A stretch of 64,000 nucleotides of DNA from CAZAFL01 sp964484465 (GTDB taxonomy: Bacteria > Bacteroidota > Ignavibacteria > UBA10030 > SZUA-254), in the NCBI GenBank assembly GCA_964484465.1, contig CAZAFL010000001.1, forward strand, positions 190,780 to 254,779. Direction: 5' to 3'. The number at the start of each line of letters is the position of its first letter. Within the stretch, counting starts at the first letter, position 1. Shown in pieces: positions 10,101 to 17,529 of the stretch. Both the position numbers and the translations under genes were made by a program. The notes beneath the pieces were generated by a model. That model searched no databases. It was not told the DNA's origin and saw only the letters and a program-made list of their open reading frames with translations.

Positions 10101-10598
10101 CAGATGTTTCCAATAAATATTTCCAGCGGAGGGAAGGAGTTGCTGATTCAATGGAACATTGTTGAAACGGATCGTTCGTTTGATATTGAAATCATAGCTG
10201 CTCATGGGTTGTCGCGGAAGCTGCATCTTCAGGGGGAGGGAAGCAATGTTATTCATGATGAGATTGTGGCTGCAAAACTTATTGCTCAGACGGATGGCGT
10301 GCGCGGTGTCCCGTCAACTATTATGTTGGATCAAAATTATCCGAACCCATTTAACCCTTTGACTGTTGTACACTATTACTTACCGCGCAGTGCGAGGGTC
10401 GAGTTGAAAATCTTTAACCTGCTTGGACAGGAAATTATTCAGTTGGTAAACGGTGAGGAGGGTGCTGGCGACCATGCTGTACGTTGGGAAGGAACAGGTG
10501 TTTCGAACGGTATATATTTTTATCAGCTGAAAGTATTTGACAGTGCCCACGGCCGACTGGAGTTTCAGGAAGTAAAAAAAATGATATTGTTGAAATGA
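7146..10598 (+). CDS. Secreted BNR-propeller protein with T9SS sorting domain
   Basis: Large exported protein of 1150 residues. A signal peptide (LVCMLFLALGSYAFGSA) leads into about 600 residues of BNR/Asp-box repeats, with motifs like IFKSTDAGATW, LYKSTNAGTTW and VHKSTDGGLVW, as in sortilin or YCF48-type beta-propellers. Next is an Ig/cadherin-like domain (about 660-750, VLEPIGNKF ... VTFVASDG), then the two-half RWN/GYW module (about 760-900, see findings). Last is a T9SS type A sorting domain starting QNYPNPFNP and ending VKKMILLK. It should reach the cell surface or medium through the type IX system. The stop is only 15 bases before pgsB, so it may be the first gene of the PGA operon. The ligand or substrate is unknown. 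Confidence 0.85.
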   Translation: MTIRDLHRLRGTLVCMLFLALGSYAFGSAWTSSGPLYKTIKVVNVSPQHQNVIFAGAFGSGIFKSTDAGATWANYKAGMVNLYVRSLLVLSDLTIYAGTNDGISKTTDGGQNWVSVLTTPNSVRSVAIDPSTNSIYGASFGSGLYKSTNAGTTWSHITVNDPSTGQTLSHLWVVVNFGRDSLYVGGSILDIPQGFGGALFRTVDGGNSWFQMQYPVAIRSSIHSIALSPTAPKTAFILGTAVKGVYLSTDAGTTFSNIDGDGTAHPLPDLFINTVGFMNSMYYTGTDSLGQLYYRPVSDVSNGWTAGTGLPGNPSMINSVNFNQSNSNTMYAGTDGQGVYQSSNSGVSWQAMNSGMLGTAGRAIARMVNGTILLGTDFGDGMWKSTDSAKSWTRIDSLYTSDALTSFGLTSDPSILYVGSYGGGVHKSTDGGLVWRVTDSTSLNLQVRPIEVDPTNLNTVYAGTNDGAYKTTNGGSSWFHANTGMPANLAIRSMDLVNSNPNVIFAGSDLSYLYKSTNGGASWTNITSANGFLSQDVSIRSITVNQSFPNIVYVGADSGRIYKSVNNGSSWSLLFDLPTVSSVRKVLMHPSNNSILFAATFGGGVFVSIDSGSHWAPMNSGLSDQSIYTLEGDQNNPLNLYAGSSATGVFHSTYTLSEHPPVLEPIGNKFALTGKQMALTVSATDSDFTIPTLSAHNLPSGASFFDSANGNGVFSWIPAPSQIGNHSVTFVASDGVAADSETITITVIDSTGAVVVDVPVEVRWNMVSVPIIVNDYRRTTLFPTAITSAYAYNGGYVVRDTLQNGTGYWLKFPSNQTVSMGGGKITQDTITLRPGWNLIGASVSSSISLSRVHPVAPLMITSQFYGYASRTGYVVVDTLRPGKGYWVKVNQSGKVVLSSSPTQIAKAEEPSNTVRFPSISSSLIHMNKLTLTDGEGKYRELFFTGTSISIDPQQFEFPPVPPPGDFDVRFSTQSSLAVVSGHASPQMFPINISSGGKELLIQWNIVETDRSFDIEIIAAHGLSRKLHLQGEGSNVIHDEIVAAKLIAQTDGVRGVPSTIMLDQNYPNPFNPLTVVHYYLPRSARVELKIFNLLGQEIIQLVNGEEGAGDHAVRWEGTGVSNGIYFYQLKVFDSAHGRLEFQEVKKMILLK

Positions 10599-10613
10599 TA
10601 TGAGCCGGCTGAG

Positions 10614-11798
10614 ATGATTCTTATCGGAGCCTTGTTAGCTGTCATTATTGTGCTCGGTCTTTGGGAATTCCGTGATCACCAACGAACTATCCGGATGATC
10701 CCAAACAGAATTCATGTCAACGGCACACGCGGAAAATCATCGGTAACGAGGCTGATCACCGGAGGACTTCAAGCGGGGGGAATGAAAACGTTTGGTAAGA
10801 CGACAGGAACGAAGCCATGCTGTATTCATCCTGACGGCAAGGAAGTCCCGATTTTTCGCGCGGGCAAGGCAAGCATTATCGAACAACTTCGGATAGCGCG
10901 TCGGGCAGTGTCGCACGGTGCCGAGGCGCTTGTTGTCGAATGTATGGCTGTTATTCCATCGAACCAGGTGATGACTGAAAAGCAAATGATTCATTCAACC
11001 ATAGGTGTTATTACCAACGCTCGGGCAGACCACCTCGACGAGATGGGGCCCACGGTGCGCGATGTTGCCCAAGCGCTTTCAGGAACAATCCCCTATAATG
11101 GTGTATTATTCACGTGTGAAGAACAATATCTTAATGTTTTTCAAGAAACTGCAAAACTACGAAAAACAGAAGTGGTTGTTGCATCGGGCAGCGAAGTCCC
11201 GGATTCGGCGATGAACGGGTTTACATATCTCGAGCATAAGGATAATGTCGCACTTGCACTCGCAGTCTGTAAACATCTTGGTGTCTCAGCGGCTGAAGCC
11301 TTGGAGGGAATGAAACATGTTCCTCCGGATCCTGGTGTCCTGAGAATATTTCAAATACACTACTACGAAAAGGAAATTAAATTTGTCAACGCATTCGCGG
11401 CAAACGATCCTGACTCATATATTGTCATCTGGGATGTGATTAAACCGTTTCGTGCTGCCGGGGATAAAATTCTTGTCATTGTGAATTGCCGTAAGGACCG
11501 TATTCAACGCACGGAGGCATTGGCTGAACTGATTGCGTCAGAAATATCTGCCGACCACTTTTTGCTCGTCGGTGAGTATACCAACGCGCTGGAAAACAAG
11601 GCGGTTGCTCTCGGTCTTTCTCCATCCAGGATTTCAGATGTCTCCCACCTAAACCCCGAGGATATTTTCCAGCATGTTGCAGGAATGACGGAGCACTCAT
11701 CTCTTGTCGTCGGCATTGGGAATATTGTAGGTTTTGGGGAAGAGGTTGTCTTACATTTTACCAACAGAGGGAGTGAACTTGCATACAGAAGCGGCTAG
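10614..11798 (+). CDS. pgsB: Poly-gamma-glutamate synthase PgsB (CapB)
   Basis: ATP-dependent amide ligase that polymerises glutamate through the gamma-carboxyl group at the inner face of the membrane, working with PgsC. At 394 residues it matches the usual PgsB length of about 393. An N-terminal membrane helix (residues 2-17) is followed by a Mur-ligase-like P-loop NGTRGKSS (36-43, Lys41). Other family features are TFGKTTGTKP, VVECMAV and NARADHLDEMGPT. The ATG at 10614 has no strong ribosome site but lies 15 bases after the previous stop. Its 3' end overlaps the start of pgsC. PgsB and PgsC together form the minimal synthase, and both are present here. Confidence 0.95.
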   Translation: MILIGALLAVIIVLGLWEFRDHQRTIRMIPNRIHVNGTRGKSSVTRLITGGLQAGGMKTFGKTTGTKPCCIHPDGKEVPIFRAGKASIIEQLRIARRAVSHGAEALVVECMAVIPSNQVMTEKQMIHSTIGVITNARADHLDEMGPTVRDVAQALSGTIPYNGVLFTCEEQYLNVFQETAKLRKTEVVVASGSEVPDSAMNGFTYLEHKDNVALALAVCKHLGVSAAEALEGMKHVPPDPGVLRIFQIHYYEKEIKFVNAFAANDPDSYIVIWDVIKPFRAAGDKILVIVNCRKDRIQRTEALAELIASEISADHFLLVGEYTNALENKAVALGLSPSRISDVSHLNPEDIFQHVAGMTEHSSLVVGIGNIVGFGEEVVLHFTNRGSELAYRSG

Positions 11799-12270
11799 AG
11801 AAATAATAATAGAAGCGGTTGGGATCGGCCTCGTCTTGAGCCTCATGTTTACCGAAACGCTGGGCCTTGCGGCGGGAGGGATGGTTGTCCCAGGCTATGT
11901 TGCACTAATGATACATCACCCGCTGAGAATTGTCGGCACGATTCTCGTCAGCATCCTCACGTTCCTGACGATGAAATTTGTTTCCAACTATATTTTTGTT
12001 TACGGGCGACGGCGGACCGTAATGGTCATCCTCTTGGGGTTTCTTTTCGGGTGGCTCTCACGTGAGCTTCTTGTCATTCAGACGAACGCACTCACTATCG
12101 AACTCCAGACAATCGGTCTTATCATCCCGGGGCTGATGGCAAATTGGATGGAACGACAAGGGGTTGTGAAAACCATCACAACCCTTATTATCGCGGCAGT
12201 CTTTATCAGACTTATCCTTATGATCGTCACCGGTGGGGAAGTGTTCCTGACGGAGGATTGGATTATATGA
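11779..12270 (+). CDS. pgsC: Poly-gamma-glutamate synthesis protein PgsC (CapC)
   Basis: Small polytopic membrane subunit of the PGA synthase, with about four or five hydrophobic helices (AVGIGLVLSLMFTETLGL, GGMVVPGYVALM, IVGTILVSILTFLTM, VMVILLGFLFGW and a C-terminal helix). The ETLGLAAGGMVVPGYVAL stretch is characteristic of PgsC. I place the start at the TTG at 11779, because AGAGGGA (11766-11772) lies six bases upstream. A GTG at 11773 is an alternative but sits too close to that site. The gene overlaps the end of pgsB by 20 bases and its TGA overlaps the pgsW ATG, so the three are translationally coupled. Confidence 0.93.
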   Translation: MHTEAAREIIIEAVGIGLVLSLMFTETLGLAAGGMVVPGYVALMIHHPLRIVGTILVSILTFLTMKFVSNYIFVYGRRRTVMVILLGFLFGWLSRELLVIQTNALTIELQTIGLIIPGLMANWMERQGVVKTITTLIIAAVFIRLILMIVTGGEVFLTEDWII

Positions 12271-13394
12271 AATGGAGTGAAGGCAAACCATCGAATATAT
12301 CGCTGATCGGGTTGGCGGCCTTCTCTATTCTCATGTTTTTTCTGGCGGAGAAGACAGCGGAACCGGAGCGGCAATTGTATTATGACCAGAAACTCGAAGC
12401 TGCAAAAACGACCGTACTCGCTGAACAGGTGATTAAGGATTATTCGCAAAGTATAGGTATCAATATTGACCCCCAAAACGATCCATATAAGACCGGTCTG
12501 ATCGGACAGGAACGTACTCCAATCACCTCTGACCGAGGTATTGTTACCGCAAAAATTCTTGCAACGAACCCGAATTATGCCGCTGCATTTGTCGAAATGC
12601 TTATGAAAGCAAAAGTTAAACCACATAGCGTGGTTGCTGTCGGAATGACCGGCTCCCTCCCCGGGTGGAATATCTCCTTCCTCTCAGCCTGTGCTGCACT
12701 TCAATTGAAACCTCTGGTTATCACGTCTGTCGGTGCTTCGGATTGGGGAGCGAATATTCCTAATTTTACGTGGCTGGATATGGAACGAGTGCTCAATGAG
12801 CGGGGCGTCCTGCAGATGAAGTCAATTGCGGCATCAATCGGAGGACCATCGGATAACGGCCGCGGACTTTCACCCGAAGGGCGTGACCTTATCAAACAGG
12901 CAATTGCCAGAAATAATGTTCGGCTCATCGAAGAACCTACATTCCAGGAAAGTATCGCACGAAGAATTGTAATTTATGACTCGGCGCGAAGTGACAACCC
13001 GATTTCCTGTTATATCAATATCGGAGGAGGTAGCGCATCTCTTGGCGGGTCGTTGAATGCCCGACTTATTCCGCCAGGGTTGACACATCATCTTGCAGTG
13101 AAAAACTATCCAACCAGAGGCGTCATCAATATTATGGCGGAAGCAGGAATGCCGGTCGTCAATCTGCAGGAAGTGGAGAAGATTGCCGTGAAATATAATC
13201 TTCCGACCGATATAGGTGATGAGCCTCCTAAAATCGGTGAAGGGTCACTGTTTTTTAAAGACCGTTATTCAGTTTCAAGCACATTAATGATTACCGTTGC
13301 GCTCGGAATAGTTGTGTTTGCAGTTATTCGAATCGACCTAAAACATTATCTTTTCAAGAGAAAACAAAGTTATGATCAGCCCTCATCAAACTGA
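12267..13394 (+). CDS. pgsW: Poly-gamma-glutamate system protein PgsW
   Basis: A 375-residue protein matching the PgsW family, found next to pgsB and pgsC in various bacteria. It has an N-terminal helix (ISLIGLAAFSILMFFLAE), a large domain with conserved Gly-rich segments (VAVGMTGSLPGWN, TSVGASDWGANIP, CYINIGGGSASLGGS) and a C-terminal helix (LMITVALGIVVFAVIRI). Most of the protein is therefore probably in the periplasm, held at both ends. The start is the ATG at 12267, overlapping the pgsC stop as ATGA, with CGGAGGA nine bases upstream. The biochemical role is not established; it is presumed to act in PGA synthesis or export. It overlaps the next gene by about 23 bases if that gene starts at 13372. 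Confidence 0.9.
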   Translation: MKWSEGKPSNISLIGLAAFSILMFFLAEKTAEPERQLYYDQKLEAAKTTVLAEQVIKDYSQSIGINIDPQNDPYKTGLIGQERTPITSDRGIVTAKILATNPNYAAAFVEMLMKAKVKPHSVVAVGMTGSLPGWNISFLSACAALQLKPLVITSVGASDWGANIPNFTWLDMERVLNERGVLQMKSIAASIGGPSDNGRGLSPEGRDLIKQAIARNNVRLIEEPTFQESIARRIVIYDSARSDNPISCYINIGGGSASLGGSLNARLIPPGLTHHLAVKNYPTRGVINIMAEAGMPVVNLQEVEKIAVKYNLPTDIGDEPPKIGEGSLFFKDRYSVSSTLMITVALGIVVFAVIRIDLKHYLFKRKQSYDQPSSN

Positions 13395-14319
13395 CAGACG
13401 TACTCGCATGATGCTACCCTTTATGAAGATTCTCGGTGTGGCACTGATGCTCTGCAGTATGGTTAGCGCCGCTCTTTGTGGCGGCAAAGCTTCACTTACG
13501 CCCACACGTGGAAAACCAATTTCGGTAATCGCGAACGGTAAAGCCAAAAAATACTACGTGGTGACAAAATCGGAAACCGTCGAACTACAGGCTGAGGGAC
13601 CGTCGAAATTGGATGTTTTTACCCGGCTGAGCATTCAACCGGATGAGAATGGTCCACAACAATATACGATCACAGTAAAACAAGGGCAGGCGGTCGTGAA
13701 AGAATATACGACATCCAGCGAAAAATCCAGCGCAACGTATGAGAACTCTGGCTATATCCCGGCGAAGAGCAGGAAATTTACTCTTCTTGTACCGGCGGGA
13801 AATCACACCTACACGTTTTCCCTCACGCAGACAAACCATGCGGAAGTTGCGCTGCGATTTACTATGAATGTCGGAAAAAAAGGTATAGCAGCAGGAGGGA
13901 CGATAACCCTCGAGCCCATGTCGTATGACCGCGTGGCTACAGAAGTAGCAAGCGAGAAACTGATCACCTACTATGTGAGCTCGGCGAGGAAGGAAGTTGA
14001 ACTCAGGGTCGTCGGTCCGACAACGCTTACCATTGCGGCCCGGCTGAATTTTGATGCTAAGATGCAGGGAGAACAGAAGTTTGCCGTAGCGGTGTATGAA
14101 AAGGATCAACGGGTCAGCTTGGAATCATTCACAGCAACCAAGGCGCTTGACGCGATGTATAAGGATTGGGAGGAAGTTGTTCCGGGCAAACTAAATTCGA
14201 TGGTTTTTACCGTTCCGACAGGAGAGCACACCTACCGATTTTCTCTGGAGAATTCATCTGCACGTTCAATATCGCTGAAGTTCTCCATCCCGGAGAAAGA
14301 CCTCAAGAATGAGGATTAA
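13372..14319 (+). CDS. Unknown exported protein with two tandem beta-domains, in PGA operon
   Basis: A 315-residue protein I do not recognise. A signal peptide is clear (MKILGVALMLCSMVSAALC). The mature part is an internal duplication of about 105 residues per unit. KYYVVTKSETVELQAEGPSK ... PAGNHTYTFSLTQTNHAEVALRF is echoed by TYYVSSARKEVELRVVGPTT ... PTGEHTYRFSLENSSARSISLKF. Both units look all-beta and end in a GxHTYxFSL motif. It lies between pgsW and a PGA-hydrolase-like gene, so a periplasmic role in PGA binding or export is the simplest inference. No PgsA/CapA gene is present, and this protein may take that place. The start is uncertain: ATGs at 13372, 13408, 13411 and 13423 all keep the signal peptide. 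Confidence 0.75.
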   Translation: MISPHQTDRRTRMMLPFMKILGVALMLCSMVSAALCGGKASLTPTRGKPISVIANGKAKKYYVVTKSETVELQAEGPSKLDVFTRLSIQPDENGPQQYTITVKQGQAVVKEYTTSSEKSSATYENSGYIPAKSRKFTLLVPAGNHTYTFSLTQTNHAEVALRFTMNVGKKGIAAGGTITLEPMSYDRVATEVASEKLITYYVSSARKEVELRVVGPTTLTIAARLNFDAKMQGEQKFAVAVYEKDQRVSLESFTATKALDAMYKDWEEVVPGKLNSMVFTVPTGEHTYRFSLENSSARSISLKFSIPEKDLKNED

Positions 14320-14359
14320 ACCTCAAGGGCAACAATTCTGATATTACCTCTTGAGGACC

Positions 14360-14995
14360 ATGGATACATTTTCCGACATGCTCACTCTTGTTCGTTCGCT
14401 ACCCTCGGCAGGTAATTATTTCATCCATATTGACAACACACATCGGTCGAGGGTTAAAATCTTTGCTCCTCACGGAGGTTGCATCGAACCTTGTACCGGT
14501 GCGATCGCCCTGGCAGTTGCAGGAAATACACTCGACAGTTTTGTATTTACCGGCGTACGAAAAAGAGATTGCTTCAAGAAGCTGCATGTGACGAGTGTTT
14601 CCTACAATGAACCGCAATGTCTCCAGCTTGCAGAAGAGGCAGACGTTGCTGTAGCGATTCATGGCTGTGAGGGGAAAGAGAGCTTCATTGAAATTGGAGG
14701 CGGGAATACGGACATCACCCCGCGTTTGAAGATATACCTTGACGAGTCAGGTTATGCCATTCGTCAAGGACCCAGCCACCGTAAGGGGGAAGACAAACTC
14801 AACTTCATCAATACAGCGAAACAGAAGGGCATTCAGCTTGAATTGAGTGAAGGGTTCAGGCGGTCGCTGTTTGTCGATTATCCAAAGCATACACAGCGTG
14901 ACCCCAAGGTCTACTATCCATTTATTCAAACCTTACAGCAATGGTTCTATGAACTTGAAAACCGTCTTAACAAAGCGGCTGTAACGTCTGCGTGA
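14360..14995 (+). CDS. Poly-gamma-glutamate hydrolase-like zinc enzyme (PghP family)
   Basis: A 211-residue protein resembling the PghP family of phage and Bacillus PGA hydrolases, which cut gamma-glutamyl bonds with a zinc ion. Family-like motifs are APHGGCIEP (His38, Glu43 counted from 14360), LHVTS (His76), AIHGCEG (His101) and QLELSEGFR near the C-terminus. No signal peptide is visible, so it may act in the cytoplasm or leave by another route. The ATG at 14360 follows a GAGG at short spacing; a TTG at 14351 is possible. The stop overlaps the next frame. Its place in the pgs operon strongly supports a role in PGA turnover or length control. Confidence 0.82.
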   Translation: MDTFSDMLTLVRSLPSAGNYFIHIDNTHRSRVKIFAPHGGCIEPCTGAIALAVAGNTLDSFVFTGVRKRDCFKKLHVTSVSYNEPQCLQLAEEADVAVAIHGCEGKESFIEIGGGNTDITPRLKIYLDESGYAIRQGPSHRKGEDKLNFINTAKQKGIQLELSEGFRRSLFVDYPKHTQRDPKVYYPFIQTLQQWFYELENRLNKAAVTSA

Positions 14996-15054
14996 CTTCG
15001 AGAACGGAATATATCTCTCAACCCCGTCCATCTCACGTGAAGTGTTTTCGGAAA

Positions 15055-17514
15055 ATGAAGCGGAACTCATACTGGATATTCTGGATATGGTTCATCGCAA
15101 TGCATTTGATGACGTCAAACTCAAACACTTGCGCGCAAAAAAATGAAAGCGGAACCGTTCGCGGAACGGTTATTGATGAATCGACAAGCCGCCCGCTGGA
15201 ATCTGTTAATATTCTGCTTCGACGGAAATCGGACAGCACGACAGTGACTGGTATCGCTACCGACAAAACGGGAAAAATCGAATTGAATAACATCCCTCCC
15301 GGAGAATATTTTATAACCTTTACCCTTATCGGGTATAAAGAAAAGAACACTAAAGTGTTTCGGATCGACCGGCAACATCGGCGCCTGAACCTTGATATTG
15401 TTTCCCTGATTCCTGAAGCAGTCATTATGAATGAGGTTGAGGTTACAGAGGAAAAAGCCCTGTTCAATTATTCTCTCGGGAAAAAAGTCTATAATGTCGA
15501 TGAGGACGTCATGGCGAAGTCAGCTTCAGCCAGTGAAGTTCTGCAGAATATCCCATCCGTCCAGGTCGACATCGATGGAAAAGTGAGCCTTCGCGGTTCC
15601 ACCAAGATATTGATTCTGCTTGACGGGAAGACGTCGCCTCTCATGGACAAGAACAGCGAAGGATTTCTGGAGCAGCTGCCGGCAAACTCTATTGAGAAAG
15701 TGGAAGTGATCACCAATCCGTCCGCAAAATACAAAACGGAAGGTCGTGCGGGCATTATCAATATTGTCCTGAAAAAAAACACTGCGCTTGGTATCAATGG
15801 CAATGCCACACTCCATGGTGGCAATGAAGGACGCTACAACGGGAATATCCGCCTCAACAATAACCCCGGCGATGTAAATCTGTTCGGGAGTTATGGTTTC
15901 CGCAGGGATGACCACAATCATTTTACTCTCGACACGCGTACTCTGCCGGTCGCTACAAGTTCAACCTCCCGGTCACTGAATTTCAACGAGAATCTTTTTA
16001 TCTATGAACACCCTCGTTCGCAAACCGCTGGTTTGGGTGTGGATTACCATCCCGATGCCGGCAACAGCGCCGGTATTTCGGGAAATTATTACCATGATTA
16101 CTTCACTGTCGTCGATACGCTACAGAATGTTTTTGAGAATACCGATAATGTTGTTCTGCGCAGATTTGACCGGGGCCGGTCAGGTTTCGAAAATGAAAAG
16201 GAATACGGTTTCACGACGTATGCCGAGCATGGCTTCGGTTCCGACCTCCATACCCTGCGAATGGATATCACGTCGGCATGGTCTCCGAAAAAAGTCGTAA
16301 GCCGGTTTACCAATCTTTTTATTATTCCGCCGAACCCTCCTCGCTATGATAATTCATCCACAGAGCAGGATGACCGGCGGACGCAAGTGTCAGTGGATTA
16401 CTCCAATCCCCTGAGTGAGTCCGCCAGCTTGGAGGCGGGATACGCAGGTGAGTTTAACTCCGTTGACCTCGACCATAGGAGCGAATTATTCGACGCGACT
16501 GTACAACAATTTGTCAATGATACAACGAAGTCCAACGAATTTCTTTTTCATGAGTCCCTCAACGCACTGTATACCACGTTCAAGCAGGTAGTCGGAAAGT
16601 TTTCGTTTTTAGGCGGGCTGCGCGCAGAGGAGGTTTCCCGCACAGCGAACTCAGTTACGTTGGATTCAGTTGTGGGGCGCAATTATTTTAATCTTTATCC
16701 TACACTTACCGGCGCGTACAAATTCAATCAAGAACTGGAAGTCCAATTGAGCTATAGCCGCAGGACGAGCCGTCCGAAAGCGAAGGACCTTAATCCTTTC
16801 CCGGAATTCAGAGACGCGCGGACTGTTTTTTTGGGCAATCCGTTCCTGTTGCCGGAATATATTCATTCCCTCGAGTTGGGATGTAATATCCAGGGAGCCC
16901 GTGTGTCATTCCTCCCAAGTGTATTTTACCGTTACACGTATAACAGGTTGACATCGTTAAAACAGGGGAATAACCGTTTTATTCTACAGACAACATGGGA
17001 AAACTTCTCGAACGACGAGGCTTTAGGGGCCGAACTTGTCGTTTCGGTTTCGGCGGGGAAATTTTTTTCTGCCCACACCGGGTTAACGGGATATTATGAC
17101 CAGATCAATGCGCCTGACATTGACTATCTGACAAACAGAGTATTACGATCATGGGGGAATACATTGACGTGTAATTTCAGGTTCTCGAAGGCCTCGCGCC
17201 TTCAGCTGAGTTCACACTATACGTCGGCACGGTTGACGGCGCAGGGAAGATATTCTCCGAATTATGTCCTCAATCTGGGCGCCCGACATGAAATGCTCGA
17301 CGGAAGACTCTCAATCAATCTTACGGCATCCGACATTTTAAAGACACGGAAAAGAGAAATTGACCTGGACATTCCAGGATTGCACGAGCTTGTTACAACA
17401 ACACGCGATTCGAGAGTATTGTATATCGGGTTTACGTACCGGCTTGACGTTCCTCCGAAAAAAGCAAAAGAGGAGCAGTGGCATTATGAAGAAGAAAAAG
17501 AGGAAGATGAGTGA
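15055..17514 (+). CDS. TonB-dependent-receptor-like outer-membrane barrel
   Basis: An 819-residue outer-membrane protein. A signal peptide (MKRNSYWIFWIWFIAMHLM ... CAQ) precedes a carboxypeptidase-regulatory-like domain (GTVRGTVIDESTSRPLESVN ... IPPGEYFITFTLIGYKEK). A plug-like domain follows (SASEVLQNIPSVQVDIDGKV ... IEKVEVITNPSAKYKTEGRA). The rest is a long C-terminal beta-barrel of the outer-membrane beta-barrel family (OMP_b-brl_3 type). Such barrels are close to TonB-dependent receptors, but I see no clear TonB box. I use the ATG at 15055, which begins a normal signal peptide. A GTG at 14992 would overlap the previous gene by four bases. As the last gene in the PGA run, it is a candidate outer-membrane route for PGA or its fragments. 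Confidence 0.85.
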   Translation: MKRNSYWIFWIWFIAMHLMTSNSNTCAQKNESGTVRGTVIDESTSRPLESVNILLRRKSDSTTVTGIATDKTGKIELNNIPPGEYFITFTLIGYKEKNTKVFRIDRQHRRLNLDIVSLIPEAVIMNEVEVTEEKALFNYSLGKKVYNVDEDVMAKSASASEVLQNIPSVQVDIDGKVSLRGSTKILILLDGKTSPLMDKNSEGFLEQLPANSIEKVEVITNPSAKYKTEGRAGIINIVLKKNTALGINGNATLHGGNEGRYNGNIRLNNNPGDVNLFGSYGFRRDDHNHFTLDTRTLPVATSSTSRSLNFNENLFIYEHPRSQTAGLGVDYHPDAGNSAGISGNYYHDYFTVVDTLQNVFENTDNVVLRRFDRGRSGFENEKEYGFTTYAEHGFGSDLHTLRMDITSAWSPKKVVSRFTNLFIIPPNPPRYDNSSTEQDDRRTQVSVDYSNPLSESASLEAGYAGEFNSVDLDHRSELFDATVQQFVNDTTKSNEFLFHESLNALYTTFKQVVGKFSFLGGLRAEEVSRTANSVTLDSVVGRNYFNLYPTLTGAYKFNQELEVQLSYSRRTSRPKAKDLNPFPEFRDARTVFLGNPFLLPEYIHSLELGCNIQGARVSFLPSVFYRYTYNRLTSLKQGNNRFILQTTWENFSNDEALGAELVVSVSAGKFFSAHTGLTGYYDQINAPDIDYLTNRVLRSWGNTLTCNFRFSKASRLQLSSHYTSARLTAQGRYSPNYVLNLGARHEMLDGRLSINLTASDILKTRKREIDLDIPGLHELVTTTRDSRVLYIGFTYRLDVPPKKAKEEQWHYEEEKEEDE

Positions 17515-17529
17515 AGCAGGCGACGAGGT

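Noticed and set aside
12078..12626. 182-codon minus-strand frame
   Set aside because: It lies opposite pgsC and pgsW, has no motifs, and its composition follows the antisense of those genes.
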